The notes: a model not told the origin generated them from the sequence alone. A stretch of DNA of 64,000 nt from Streptomyces sp. NBC_01233 (GCF_035989305.1 NZ_CP108514.1:3348501-3412500), one strand, 5' to 3'; shown: positions 19,248 through 26,515, numbered from the stretch's first letter. A program made the numbers and translations.

Positions 19248-20543
19248 TCAGGCGCCGGCCGGGACGAGAGTGCGCTTGTGGATGGCGTCCAGCAGCGTCT
19301 GGGCGCGCAGCGAGAGCAGGCTGAAGGAGCCCGCGTCCCCGATGCCGTGGGAGGACTCGCACAAGCCGTTCAGGAAGAGCGGCGGAGTGCCGGCGTACGC
19401 CTCCGCGGCCTCCAGGGCGTAGTCCGCGCTCACGCGCAGGGCCCCGGACTCCTCGGTCAGGAAGCGGTCCGCCACGTCCTTGAGGACTCGCGGGTAGAGC
19501 TCCTGGTGCTCGCCCGGGCCGAGGTCGCGGAAACCGGTCGCGACGACGACGAGGTCGAAGGAGTCCGTCTCCACGGCGCCCGTGTTGAGCTCGCGCAGCT
19601 CCAGGACGGCCTTGCCGTCCTGCTCGGCGGCGGCCACGGCCTGGATGTTGCCGTCGACGAACACCTTCTGCTCGCCGTCCAGCCGCTGCTCGTACATGAG
19701 CAGGTACAGCTCCTTGAGGACGTCGCCGTCCACCGAGGAGTAGTTGGTGGCGTGCATGTAGGCATCCAGCCGGCGCCGCGCCTCGGGCGGGACCTGGTGG
19801 TAGTACTCCGTGAAAGCGGGGAAGTAGCCCTCCTCGCTGAACGGGCTGGTGTCCTTCAGACGCAGGCTGAAGGACCGCACCAGGTTGCGGACGCGGGCGT
19901 CGGGGAACCGGCGGGCCAGGTCCAGGGTCAGCTCGGCAGCGCTCTGGCTGCCGCCGATCACGGCCACGGACCGGGGCGCGCGGTCGGACGTGAACTCCTG
20001 CAGCCTGAACAGGTAGTCGGTGAGGTGGAAGATGCGCCGGCTGCCGGCGGTGTCGAACGGGGCCGGGACGTACGGGGTGCGGCCGGGAGCCACCACCAGG
20101 GACCGGCCCAGGTACGTCTCACCGGTCTGCGCGGTCACGGCGTACAGCGACTCGCCGTCCTGCTCCACCACACGGACCTCTTCGGCCCGGCAGCCGTAGT
20201 CGACGACGTGGCCGAACTGGCGGGCCACCCACGTGATGTAGCGGGCGTACTCCTTGCGGAGCGGGAACTCGATCGGCAGGTTGAGGTGCTCCAGCAGCCG
20301 GCCGTTCTCGTGCAGGTAGTTGAGGAACGAGTAGCGGCTGCGCGGGTTGCGCAGGGAGACCAGGTCGCGCGAGGGGTGGTTCTGGATGTCGGACCCGTCC
20401 AGCAGCATGCCCGGCTGCCACGCCGGCTCCGTCCGCGCTTCCAGGAAGCGGGCGCTGAGGCCCGTCCCCTGCTCCTCCAGTGCGATGGCCAGAGCCAGAT
20501 TGGCAGGGCCGAAGCCGATGCCGACGACGTCATGAATGATCAC
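19248..20543 (-). CDS. FAD-dependent amine N-monooxygenase (ornithine/lysine/diaminobutyrate type)
   Basis: A 431-residue class B flavin N-hydroxylase related to PvdA, SidA and IucD. The FAD site is GIGFGPANLALA (8-19); RDLVSLRNPRSRYSFLNYLHE is the family's substrate and flavin region; the NADPH site is IGGSQSAAEL; the ATGF motif is present at VVATGFRDL. It hydroxylates the terminal amine of a diamino acid. With an aspartate kinase and diaminobutyrate aminotransferase next to it, N4-hydroxy-2,4-diaminobutyrate is the likely product. Start is GTG at 20543 with AGAAGG 7 bases before it; upstream extension has no such signal. It is the first gene of the minus-strand operon. Confidence 0.88.
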   Translation of the reverse strand: MIIHDVVGIGFGPANLALAIALEEQGTGLSARFLEARTEPAWQPGMLLDGSDIQNHPSRDLVSLRNPRSRYSFLNYLHENGRLLEHLNLPIEFPLRKEYARYITWVARQFGHVVDYGCRAEEVRVVEQDGESLYAVTAQTGETYLGRSLVVAPGRTPYVPAPFDTAGSRRIFHLTDYLFRLQEFTSDRAPRSVAVIGGSQSAAELTLDLARRFPDARVRNLVRSFSLRLKDTSPFSEEGYFPAFTEYYHQVPPEARRRLDAYMHATNYSSVDGDVLKELYLLMYEQRLDGEQKVFVDGNIQAVAAAEQDGKAVLELRELNTGAVETDSFDLVVVATGFRDLGPGEHQELYPRVLKDVADRFLTEESGALRVSADYALEAAEAYAGTPPLFLNGLCESSHGIGDAGSFSLLSLRAQTLLDAIHKRTLVPAGA

Positions 20544-20787
20544 GTGTTTGCCTTCTGATATGAGGCCGCCCGCCCCTTCTCCGAATGCGCTGCAGAGTTG
20601 CGCGACCAAGGCTCGGCGACGGAATACCCGATCAGAATTCCATCGCGCAGCATCAAAGGAAAAGGGATGAAAACGAGGGAACGACAGGCGACTACCCCGA
20701 ATGCTTGGAGGCGGGAGCAGCTGCACTGCCCGGCGTATGCGAAGAATCCAAGACCCTTCGGGGCTTACGCCGCTCTCGCACGACAGA

Positions 20788-20817
20788 AACATTGACAGCG
20801 GGTCGAGATTCAGTCAA
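20788..20817 (-). promoter_or_regulatory. Possible promoter of the biosynthetic operon
   Basis: On the minus strand a good -35 box TTGACT (20812-20817) is followed 18 bases later by AATGTT (20788-20793), a weak -10. The -35 box directly abuts the first of three palindromes, as expected for a regulated promoter. The transcript would have a leader of about 240 bases. Confidence 0.45.
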
Positions 20818-20835
20818 GCGGCAATAAATTGCCGC
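20818..20835. promoter_or_regulatory. Palindrome 1, putative operator
   Basis: GCGGCAA-TAAA-TTGCCGC, an 18-bp perfect inverted repeat touching the -35 box of the putative operon promoter. It shares length and half-site with two further palindromes upstream. Confidence 0.65.
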
Positions 20836-20848
20836 CCCGATGAAATCA

Positions 20849-20866
20849 CCGGCAATTTTCTGCCGG
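20849..20866. promoter_or_regulatory. Palindrome 2, putative operator
   Basis: CCGGCA-ATTTTC-TGCCGG, 18 bp, centred 31 bp (about three helical turns) from palindrome 1. The half-site CGGCA is shared with the other two copies. Confidence 0.6.
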
Positions 20867-20906
20867 TCCTTACGGACTACCACCGACATCGTCGACCGAG
20901 GAGAGT

Positions 20907-20924
20907 GCGGCAAATATTTGCCGC
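20907..20924. promoter_or_regulatory. Palindrome 3, putative operator
   Basis: GCGGCAAATATTTGCCGC, a perfect 18-bp palindrome with the same arms as palindrome 1 and an AT-rich centre, centred 58 bp from palindrome 2. Confidence 0.65.
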
Positions 20925-20955
20925 TGTACAGGGGTATGGCCCCGTGACAAAGTGA

Positions 20956-20987
20956 GGCCCCAGACCCTCCGAAGAGGGCCCGGGGCC
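20956..20987 (-). terminator. Probable terminator of the XRE regulator gene
   Basis: Outer stem GGCCCC/GGGGCC and inner stem CCCTC/GAGGG close a UUCG tetraloop when read on the minus strand. It lies 26 bases after the regulator's stop and is followed by a short T-containing stretch. The UUCG loop supports transcription from the minus strand. Confidence 0.6.
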
Positions 20988-21012
20988 GGTATGCGCTTAC
21001 AGGGGGGCGGAG

Positions 21013-21819
21013 TTATGAGTCGACGGAGGGATGCGGCACGTCGGCCGCACTGCGGGGGACGACCATCACGCAGCGCAGACCCTGACTGTACGGCGGCACG
21101 AGCACCTGGGACGTGACGACCAGTTCCTCGGCGGAGACATGGGGGAGCGAGAGCCGGAAAAGGTGGCCGTGGCGATACGCCACGACACGCGTCCGCCCGT
21201 CCCAGATCTCCCGCACCTCGGGAATGCGCAGGCATTCTTCGGCCAGCGTGACCAATTCCGCATCATCAGGATTGCCGACCAGGGCGAAACGCAGCAATGC
21301 GAGGTAGATCTCGACCTGCGCACGCCAGTCGACGAACTGCTCGCGCGCCTCGGGCATGGTGAGCGCCCAGCGGATCAGGTTGGCGCCGGGCTCGGTGACC
21401 CACGGGAACCACTCGGCCATCAGCCGGTTGTGGCCGAGGATGTTCCAGGCGCGGTCGGTCAGGTAGGCGGGCATGGACGTCTGCGCCTCGACAACCTGCA
21501 CGAGCGTGGACACGGGGTCCACCGGATCAGGGCCGCCCGACACCCCGAAGGACGTCCCTCCGAGGGCCTGGCTGTACAGCACCATGCGTTCGTCCGGGCC
21601 GAGCACCAGGGCCTCGGCCAGCCGTCCGAGCACTTCCGGAGTGAGCGAGACGGCCGCTCCGCTCTCCAGGCTGCGGTACCAGCGCTCACTGACGCCCATC
21701 CGCTGGGCGATCTCGGTCTGCGGCAGAGCCCTGTCGCGCCGCAGCTTGGCACCCGCCTCGCTCCGCCACACACGGAGAAGGCCCGGGAGCCCTGTCGACG
21801 AAGTCTGCAAATCGGACAT
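21013..21819 (-). CDS. XRE-family regulator with MmyB-like ligand-binding domain
   Basis: A 268-residue regulator. Residues about 12-70 are an N-terminal helix-turn-helix (RRDRALPQTEIAQRMGVSERWYRSLESG) and 100-260 the MmyB-type PAS-like ligand pocket (MPAYLTDRAWNILGHNRLMAEWF, then WRAQVEIYLALLRFALVGNPDDAEL), which in characterised members binds small hydrophobic ligands such as fatty acids. It is the only regulator beside the biosynthetic operon and is divergent from the ketosynthase gene, so it is the natural candidate to bind the palindromes at 20818-20924 and those in front of its own start. Start ATG (MSDLQTSS) is unambiguous. Confidence 0.88.
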   Translation of the reverse strand: MSDLQTSSTGLPGLLRVWRSEAGAKLRRDRALPQTEIAQRMGVSERWYRSLESGAAVSLTPEVLGRLAEALVLGPDERMVLYSQALGGTSFGVSGGPDPVDPVSTLVQVVEAQTSMPAYLTDRAWNILGHNRLMAEWFPWVTEPGANLIRWALTMPEAREQFVDWRAQVEIYLALLRFALVGNPDDAELVTLAEECLRIPEVREIWDGRTRVVAYRHGHLFRLSLPHVSAEELVVTSQVLVPPYSQGLRCVMVVPRSAADVPHPSVDS

Positions 21820-21850
21820 AAATCCAATAACCGCCTACATGCTGAACATT

Positions 21851-21883
21851 GCGAAAATTCGCGCCCTCTTGCATGAATGCAAG
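21851..21883. promoter_or_regulatory. Two inverted repeats between regulator and ketosynthase genes
   Basis: GCGAA-AA-TTCGC (21851-21862) and CTTGCAT-GA-ATGCAAG (21868-21883), 32-64 bases upstream of the regulator start in an AT-rich stretch. Position fits autoregulation. They do not share the CGGCA half-site of the operon palindromes, so they may bind a different protein. Confidence 0.5.
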
Positions 21884-22042
21884 CAATCTTCATCGTACAC
21901 ATAACCCGAACAGCCCTCGGGTCGCCCTCCGGCTCGGCATGGAGATTTTATACGGCCTTAACTGATATTCCTTTTCGTGCAGTAATTAAAGTGTTTGTCT
22001 AGGCGTCACTGTTCCCTGCATCCAGAGAAAGCCATCGCAGTC

Positions 22043-23629
22043 ATGAGCCTGTCGGCTACACCAGCCCCGTCCCTTGTCCGCCCGGTTCCTCGCGCCGACG
22101 AGACCCCGGAGTCGCAGACCTGCCGGCAGGAACTGCCCGAAAGCTTCCGGGACGGCGACCTGGCCACGGTGCTGTGCGCCTCCGGCTCCCGGATCGTCGA
22201 GCGGGCGTACACCCGCCGCTGGGGTGTGTGGCACGAGGGACTGGACCGGCAGGGGGGCCGGCCCCTGTCCGACGCCGAGTTGCGGGGCAGCGCCGACGAG
22301 GACAGCACAGTGGTCCGCTTCACGCCGCGTCCGACGAACGCTCCGCAGCCCCGCTCACCGCGCCGCGTGGTCGTCACCGGGCTCGGCGCGGTCAGCCCGC
22401 TCGGCGTGGGCGCGGCCGACATGTGGCAGGGGCTGATGCAGGGGCGCAGCGGTGTACGGGCCCTGGAGGGACCGGAATTCGCCGACCTCCCGGTGCGCAT
22501 CGCCGCCACCGTGACGGCCGACCCCACGCAATGGATCCCGCCGGCCCGGGCCCGCCGGATGAACCGGGCCTCCCAGTTCGCGGTGCTCGCCGCCCGGGAG
22601 GCTTGGCAGGACGCCGGCTTCGACCCGGCCGGCACCGCGGCCAGCGGCCTCGATCCCGAGCGGGTCGGGGTGTCGATCGGGACCATCATCGGGGGCGCGC
22701 CCGTCCTCGTGGACGGCGACCGGAGACTGCGCGAGCGTGGCGCGCGCGCCGTGCCCCCGCTCACCGCGCCGATGGCCATCCCGTCCCAGGCGGCCGCGCA
22801 GATCGCCATCTGCCTGGCCATCACCGGCGAGGCCCGGACGGTGGTGAGTGCGTGCGCCTCGGGGACGGAGGCGATCGGGCAGGTCATCGACCGCATCCGG
22901 TACGGCCATGTGGACGTGGCGCTGGCGGGCGGCACGGAGGCCGTGATCACCCCTGCGGTGATGGCCTCGTTCTCCGCGATGCGGGCCCTGTCGACGCGGA
23001 ACGACGAACCGGGTTACGCCTCACGCCCGTTCGCCAAGGACCGGGACGGTTTCGTGCACGGCGAGGGGGCCGGCCTGCTCGTCCTGGAGGCGGAGGAGCA
23101 CGCGCTGGCGCGCGGCGCCCGCATCTACGCCGAGGCCGCGGGCTGGGGGCTCTCGGCCGACGCGCACCACATCGCCAGCCCGGACCCTTCGGGCAAGGGG
23201 GTTGCCCTGGCGCTGCGCCGCGCCCTCACCGACGCCGAGGCCCACCCGGTGGACGTGGTCCACGTCAACGCACACGCCACGGCCACCGTGGAAGGAGACC
23301 TGGCGGAGGCGACGGCCCTGCGCGGCGTGCTCGAGGGCTCGGGGGCGTATCCGCCCGTCCCCGTCACCTCGGTCAAGGGCAACCTCGGGCACCTCCAGGG
23401 TGCGGCGGGCGGAGTGGAGGCCATCGCGGCAGTGCTGACCCTGCACCACCGCCTCATCCCGCCCACCCTCGGCTGCGACGACCTCGACGACGCGATCGGC
23501 CTGGACGTGGTGCGGCCGGTGCCGAGAGCACTGCCCTCCGCGGGGGACCTGGTCCTGAGCAACTCCTTCGGCTTCGGCGGCCACAACGCCGTGCTGGCGC
23601 TGCGCCGCTACGGAGCGGGGGCTGCCTGA
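22043..23629 (+). CDS. Stand-alone beta-ketoacyl synthase with N-terminal extension
   Basis: A 528-residue protein. Residues about 107-528 are a FabF-type ketosynthase with an intact catalytic triad C271 (VVSACASGTEA), H411 (VNAHATAT) and H450 (KGNLGHLQGAAG), so it should condense acyl groups rather than act as a chain-length factor. The first 105 residues are an extension I do not recognise (contains CASGSRIVERAYTRRWGVWH) and are absent from FabF. No acyl carrier protein, malonyltransferase or ketoreductase adjoins it. It is divergent from the XRE regulator. An earlier TTG at 21995 is in frame, but the ATG at 22043 is preferred; its ribosome binding site is weak. A link to the isonitrile operon is plausible but unproven. 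Confidence 0.85.
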   Translation: MSLSATPAPSLVRPVPRADETPESQTCRQELPESFRDGDLATVLCASGSRIVERAYTRRWGVWHEGLDRQGGRPLSDAELRGSADEDSTVVRFTPRPTNAPQPRSPRRVVVTGLGAVSPLGVGAADMWQGLMQGRSGVRALEGPEFADLPVRIAATVTADPTQWIPPARARRMNRASQFAVLAAREAWQDAGFDPAGTAASGLDPERVGVSIGTIIGGAPVLVDGDRRLRERGARAVPPLTAPMAIPSQAAAQIAICLAITGEARTVVSACASGTEAIGQVIDRIRYGHVDVALAGGTEAVITPAVMASFSAMRALSTRNDEPGYASRPFAKDRDGFVHGEGAGLLVLEAEEHALARGARIYAEAAGWGLSADAHHIASPDPSGKGVALALRRALTDAEAHPVDVVHVNAHATATVEGDLAEATALRGVLEGSGAYPPVPVTSVKGNLGHLQGAAGGVEAIAAVLTLHHRLIPPTLGCDDLDDAIGLDVVRPVPRALPSAGDLVLSNSFGFGGHNAVLALRRYGAGAA

Positions 23630-23826
23630 GCGTGGGCCGGCCGAGCAGGGGCCGGCTGCGTCCACGATGACCGTGGCACGCGCCGGCCCGACTCCCCGAT
23701 GAGGTTCGTTCCTGCAGGTCAGGGGTACGTCGACGCCGTTCACACCCGGCACCGACTTGCGGGCGGGCCGTGGATGGGGTTGCGTCGAAGTAGGCGTGTG
23801 CGTGGTTTCCGTCTCCCCTTGTTTGG

Positions 23827-23851
23827 GGGTGAACCCCCATGCTGTTCACCC
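23827..23851 (+). promoter_or_regulatory. Hairpin enclosing the start codon of the PRTase/hydrolase gene
   Basis: GGGTGAAC (23827-23834) and GTTCACCC (23844-23851) form a perfect 8-bp stem around a 9-base loop that contains the ATG at 23839. The G-rich ribosome binding site lies in the stem. An alternative, mutually exclusive palindrome GGGGGT-GA-ACCCCC (23825-23838) covers the same region. Confidence 0.55.
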
Positions 23852-25146
23852 ATCGCACGGACGCGGGAGAGCGTCTCGCCGAGGCGCTCCGTCACCTGCA
23901 GGGGGAGGATCCCGTCGTCCTGGGCCTGCCCCGCGGCGGAGTCCCGGTGGCCTTCCAGGTGGCGCGGGCACTCGGTGCCCCGCTCGATGTGATCGTGGTC
24001 CGCAAGCTCGGCGTCCCCTACCACCGGGAGCTGGGCTTCGGCGCCATCGGCGAGGGCGGCGTGCGCGTCATCAGCGAGGACATCGTCCGCAGCAGCCGGG
24101 TCCGGCCGCAGGACCTCGCCGCGGTCGAGCACGCCGAGGAGGCCGAGCTGGCCCGGCAGGCGCGCAGGTTCCGCGGCGACCGGCCGCGGGTGGCCCTCGC
24201 CGGCCGCACGGTGATCGTGGTCGACGACGGGATCGCCACCGGGGCCACGGCCGCGGCCGCCTGCGAGGTCGTACGGGCGCAGGGCGCGGCCCGGGTGGTA
24301 CTGGCCGTTCCGGTGGCGCCGCCGGACGCGGTCGCCCGGCTGCGCACCGAGGCCGACGAAGTGGTGTGCCTCTCCACACCGCGCGCCTTCCGCGCCGTCG
24401 GCGAGTGGTACGCGGACTTCTCCCAGACCCCCGACGAGGAGGTCGTCGCCCTGCTGACGCGGGCGGCGGCCGGTCCCGGCCAGGGCCAGGCATCCGGCCC
24501 GGCCGCCCGGGCCGCCGCGGTCGAGGTGGACGCCGGCGGCCTCACCCTGGCCGGGGACCTCACCCTGCCGGAGGGCGCCGGGGCGGTCGTGGTGTTCGCC
24601 CACGGCTCGGGCAGCAGCCGGCGCAGCCCGCGCAACCGCGCGGTGGCGGCGGAGCTGAACCGGGCGGGGCTCGGCACCCTGCTCTTCGACCTCCTCACAC
24701 CCGCCGAGGAGGCCGACCGGGCCAACGTCTTCGACATCGAGCCCCTGGCCGGCCGGCTCACGGAGGCCACCCGCTGGCTGCGGCTCCACGTGCCCCTCCC
24801 GGTCGGCTACTTCGGGGCGAGCACCGGAGCCGCGGCGGCGCTGTGGGCCGCGGCGGACGCCCCGGACGCCGGTGCGAACGCCGCAATCGGCGCCGTGGTC
24901 TCCCGCGGCGGCCGCCCCGACCTCGCCGGCCCGCGGCTCGCCGCCGTACGGGCGCCCACGCTCCTCGTGGTGGGCGGCCGGGACGCGACGGTGCTCGACC
25001 TCAACCGCGGGGCCCAGCGCGAACTGCGCTGCGAGAACCGGCTGGAGATCGTCCCGGGGGCCACCCACCTCTTCGAGGAGCCGGGAGCCCTGGACGAGGT
25101 GGCCGCCCTGGCCCGGGACTGGTTCGTCCGGCACCTGGTGCGGTGA
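23839..25146 (+). CDS. Phosphoribosyltransferase / alpha-beta hydrolase fusion
   Basis: A 435-residue two-domain protein. Residues 1-215 are a type I phosphoribosyltransferase with the PRPP loop VIVVDDGIATGATAAA and the N-terminal LPRGGVPVAFQVA; residues about 228-435 are a dienelactone-hydrolase-like alpha/beta hydrolase with the oxyanion strand VFAHGSGSS, nucleophile in GASTG, acid region GGRDATV and catalytic His in GATHLFEE. Substrates are unknown; similar fusions occur in other actinomycetes and some proteobacteria. It stands alone between the ketosynthase and a convergent pstB remnant. Its start codon lies in a hairpin loop. Confidence 0.88.
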   Translation: MLFTHRTDAGERLAEALRHLQGEDPVVLGLPRGGVPVAFQVARALGAPLDVIVVRKLGVPYHRELGFGAIGEGGVRVISEDIVRSSRVRPQDLAAVEHAEEAELARQARRFRGDRPRVALAGRTVIVVDDGIATGATAAAACEVVRAQGAARVVLAVPVAPPDAVARLRTEADEVVCLSTPRAFRAVGEWYADFSQTPDEEVVALLTRAAAGPGQGQASGPAARAAAVEVDAGGLTLAGDLTLPEGAGAVVVFAHGSGSSRRSPRNRAVAAELNRAGLGTLLFDLLTPAEEADRANVFDIEPLAGRLTEATRWLRLHVPLPVGYFGASTGAAAALWAAADAPDAGANAAIGAVVSRGGRPDLAGPRLAAVRAPTLLVVGGRDATVLDLNRGAQRELRCENRLEIVPGATHLFEEPGALDEVAALARDWFVRHLVR

Positions 25147-25167
25147 CAGGCGCCCGCCCGGGCCGCG

Positions 25168-25323
25168 TCAGCCGAAGCGGCCCTCGACGCAGTCCGCCGT
25201 GCGAGGGTCGGAGGGGGCGGAGAACATGGCAGGGGTGGGGCCGTGTTCGACGATCTGGCCGGGGGTGCCCTGCTCGGCCGGGAAGAAGGCGCACTGGTCG
25301 CAGACGCGGGCCGCCTGCGGCAT
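25168..25323 (-). pseudogene. pstB: C-terminal remnant of phosphate ABC transporter ATPase PstB
   Basis: A 51-codon piece beginning MPQAARVCDQCAFFP and ending ADCVEGRFG-stop. It matches the C-terminal end of PstB (family form MQQAARVSD.TAFF ... RIVE..PT..MFS.PS...TE.Y..GRFG) almost residue for residue. Everything upstream, including both ATP motifs, is missing: the sequence there is the 3' end of the phospholipase gene, whose stop lies 2 bases before this fragment's first ATG. No pstS, pstC or pstA is near. It cannot encode a working ATPase and is probably the scar of a rearrangement. Confidence 0.75.
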
Positions 25324-25325
25324 CC

Positions 25326-25790
25326 CTACGGGATCCCGAGGAGCCTGACCGCCTGGTAGTACGTCCACGCGGTGCCCTCGCAGGAGCTCTTGCGGCTGCC
25401 CGGGTACTGCGCGCAGACCCGCTTCATGTCCGCGAGGAACGCCTCGTCCAGCCGGGCCTTGGCGGCCGGAAACAGCCCTGCCGCCCGGTGGTTGCGGTAG
25501 CCGAAGTCGTGCCGGTCGCAGGCCGTGGCGAAGGGGAAGCCGAAGGGGTTGTCCGGGGAGGAGGTGCAGTGGTCGGTCGACCAGTCGAAGCCGTACGCGG
25601 CCCACGCGCCCCGGTGCTCGCGCGCGTCGGCCCACACCTGGTAGCTGGCGGCGCTGGGCTGTGTCCAGCGGCTGAGCACGAGCGGTTTGTCGGCCGGGGC
25701 CTCCGGTGCGGCCCAGGCGGCCGGCGCGAGGGCGAGCACCGCGGTGGCGGCGGTGGCGGCGAGAGCGGGGACGAGGCGGCGACGGCGCAT
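25326..25790 (-). CDS. Secreted prokaryotic phospholipase A2
   Basis: A 154-residue exported enzyme with signal peptide (MRRRRLVPAL, hydrophobic core, AWA cleavage near 27). The catalytic block is C75 and C91 disulfide cysteines around FATACDRHDFGYRN, with H94 and D95 as the catalytic pair, and DWSTDHCTSSPD supplying the calcium site; a second cysteine pair (VCAQ, SSCEG) follows. This is the compact phospholipase A2 first known from Streptomyces violaceoruber, which frees the sn-2 fatty acid from phospholipids outside the cell. An in-frame start 11 codons earlier is less likely; GAGGA lies 6 bases before the ATG chosen. Confidence 0.92.
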   Translation of the reverse strand: MRRRRLVPALAATAATAVLALAPAAWAAPEAPADKPLVLSRWTQPSAASYQVWADAREHRGAWAAYGFDWSTDHCTSSPDNPFGFPFATACDRHDFGYRNHRAAGLFPAAKARLDEAFLADMKRVCAQYPGSRKSSCEGTAWTYYQAVRLLGIP

Positions 25791-25983
25791 GGAAGGTCCT
25801 CGGGGCCGGGGCGGACGGATCACCTCCGGCCAACTCCCGCGGACGCCGCCCGGTTACTGCGCGGCGGTCGGACCCGAACCGGTGCCACTCCCAGGTATGA
25901 GACCGGATAAGACTTCCGGCCCACGCGCGGTTCGTCCTGCGGAGGGACGCGCGCGGGGCACCTCCCGGCCGAGACTGGACGGC

Positions 25984-26466
25984 ATGAACCGCCGCCCGCT
26001 CGTCGTCGCCGCCGCCACGGTGGGAGTCCTCGCCACCGCGGCCTTCGCCCTGCCCAACCTGCCGCCCAACCCCGTGACCGACAGGATCGACCAGCAGGTG
26101 TTCAAGGAGAAGGGCCGGCGTTTCGCGACCGCCGCCGATGCGCCCCCGCGCGCGCAGTCCGGGTTCGCGCTGCCGTCCTGGATACCCCGGGACGCCACCG
26201 ACGTCCGTATACGGATGCGCACCGACGGCGAGGCCCGGATGATCCGGTTCACCCTCGGCGCGACGCCGCTCGGCGGCCCGCAGTGCAGCGCGGGCACACC
26301 GAAGCAGCTGGGCGCCCCGGACCTGCACGCCCGGTGGTGGCCGGGCAGCCTCCGGGCCGGGGTGCGGTCCGAGTGCCGGGACGCCCACCAGTACCAGGTC
26401 GCCGTGCGCGGCAAGCGCGTCTACGCCTGGACCGACGGCACCCCGTCCCCGGGCGGCGGGAACTAG
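25984..26466 (+). CDS. Exported hypothetical protein
   Basis: A 160-residue protein with an N-terminal signal or anchor helix (MNRRPLVVAAATVGVLATAAFALP). The mature part has a pair of cysteines (GPQCSAG and RSECRDAHQ) and beta-rich segments around VRIRMRTDGEARMIRF and YQVAVRGKRVYAW. I do not recognise a family. It is divergent from the phospholipase A2 gene, sharing a 193-base intergenic region, and convergent with an alpha/beta hydrolase. Confidence 0.7.
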   Translation: MNRRPLVVAAATVGVLATAAFALPNLPPNPVTDRIDQQVFKEKGRRFATAADAPPRAQSGFALPSWIPRDATDVRIRMRTDGEARMIRFTLGATPLGGPQCSAGTPKQLGAPDLHARWWPGSLRAGVRSECRDAHQYQVAVRGKRVYAWTDGTPSPGGGN

Positions 26467-26515
26467 CGGCCGTGTCCGGGCGGTCTTCGCGAGCCCGGAA
26501 AGGGACGGCCCGGCC

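Larger units (their letters stand above)
20544..20955. other. Leader and control region of the biosynthetic operon
   Basis: A 412-base non-coding stretch of clearly lower GC than its surroundings, upstream of the N-hydroxylase. It holds a possible promoter, three matching palindromes and, between them and the start codon, a leader of about 240 bases in which I see no gene or recognisable riboswitch. Confidence 0.6.

Noticed and set aside
20544..20787. Riboswitch in the long leader of the biosynthetic operon
   Set aside because: No conserved aptamer core (SAM, lysine, cobalamin or similar) could be recognised; only length hints at one.
20544..20955. Iron-box (DmdR/IdeR) control because an N-hydroxylase suggests a siderophore
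   Set aside because: The palindromes do not resemble TTAGGTTAGGCTAACCTAA, and there is no siderophore synthetase or ferric uptake gene.
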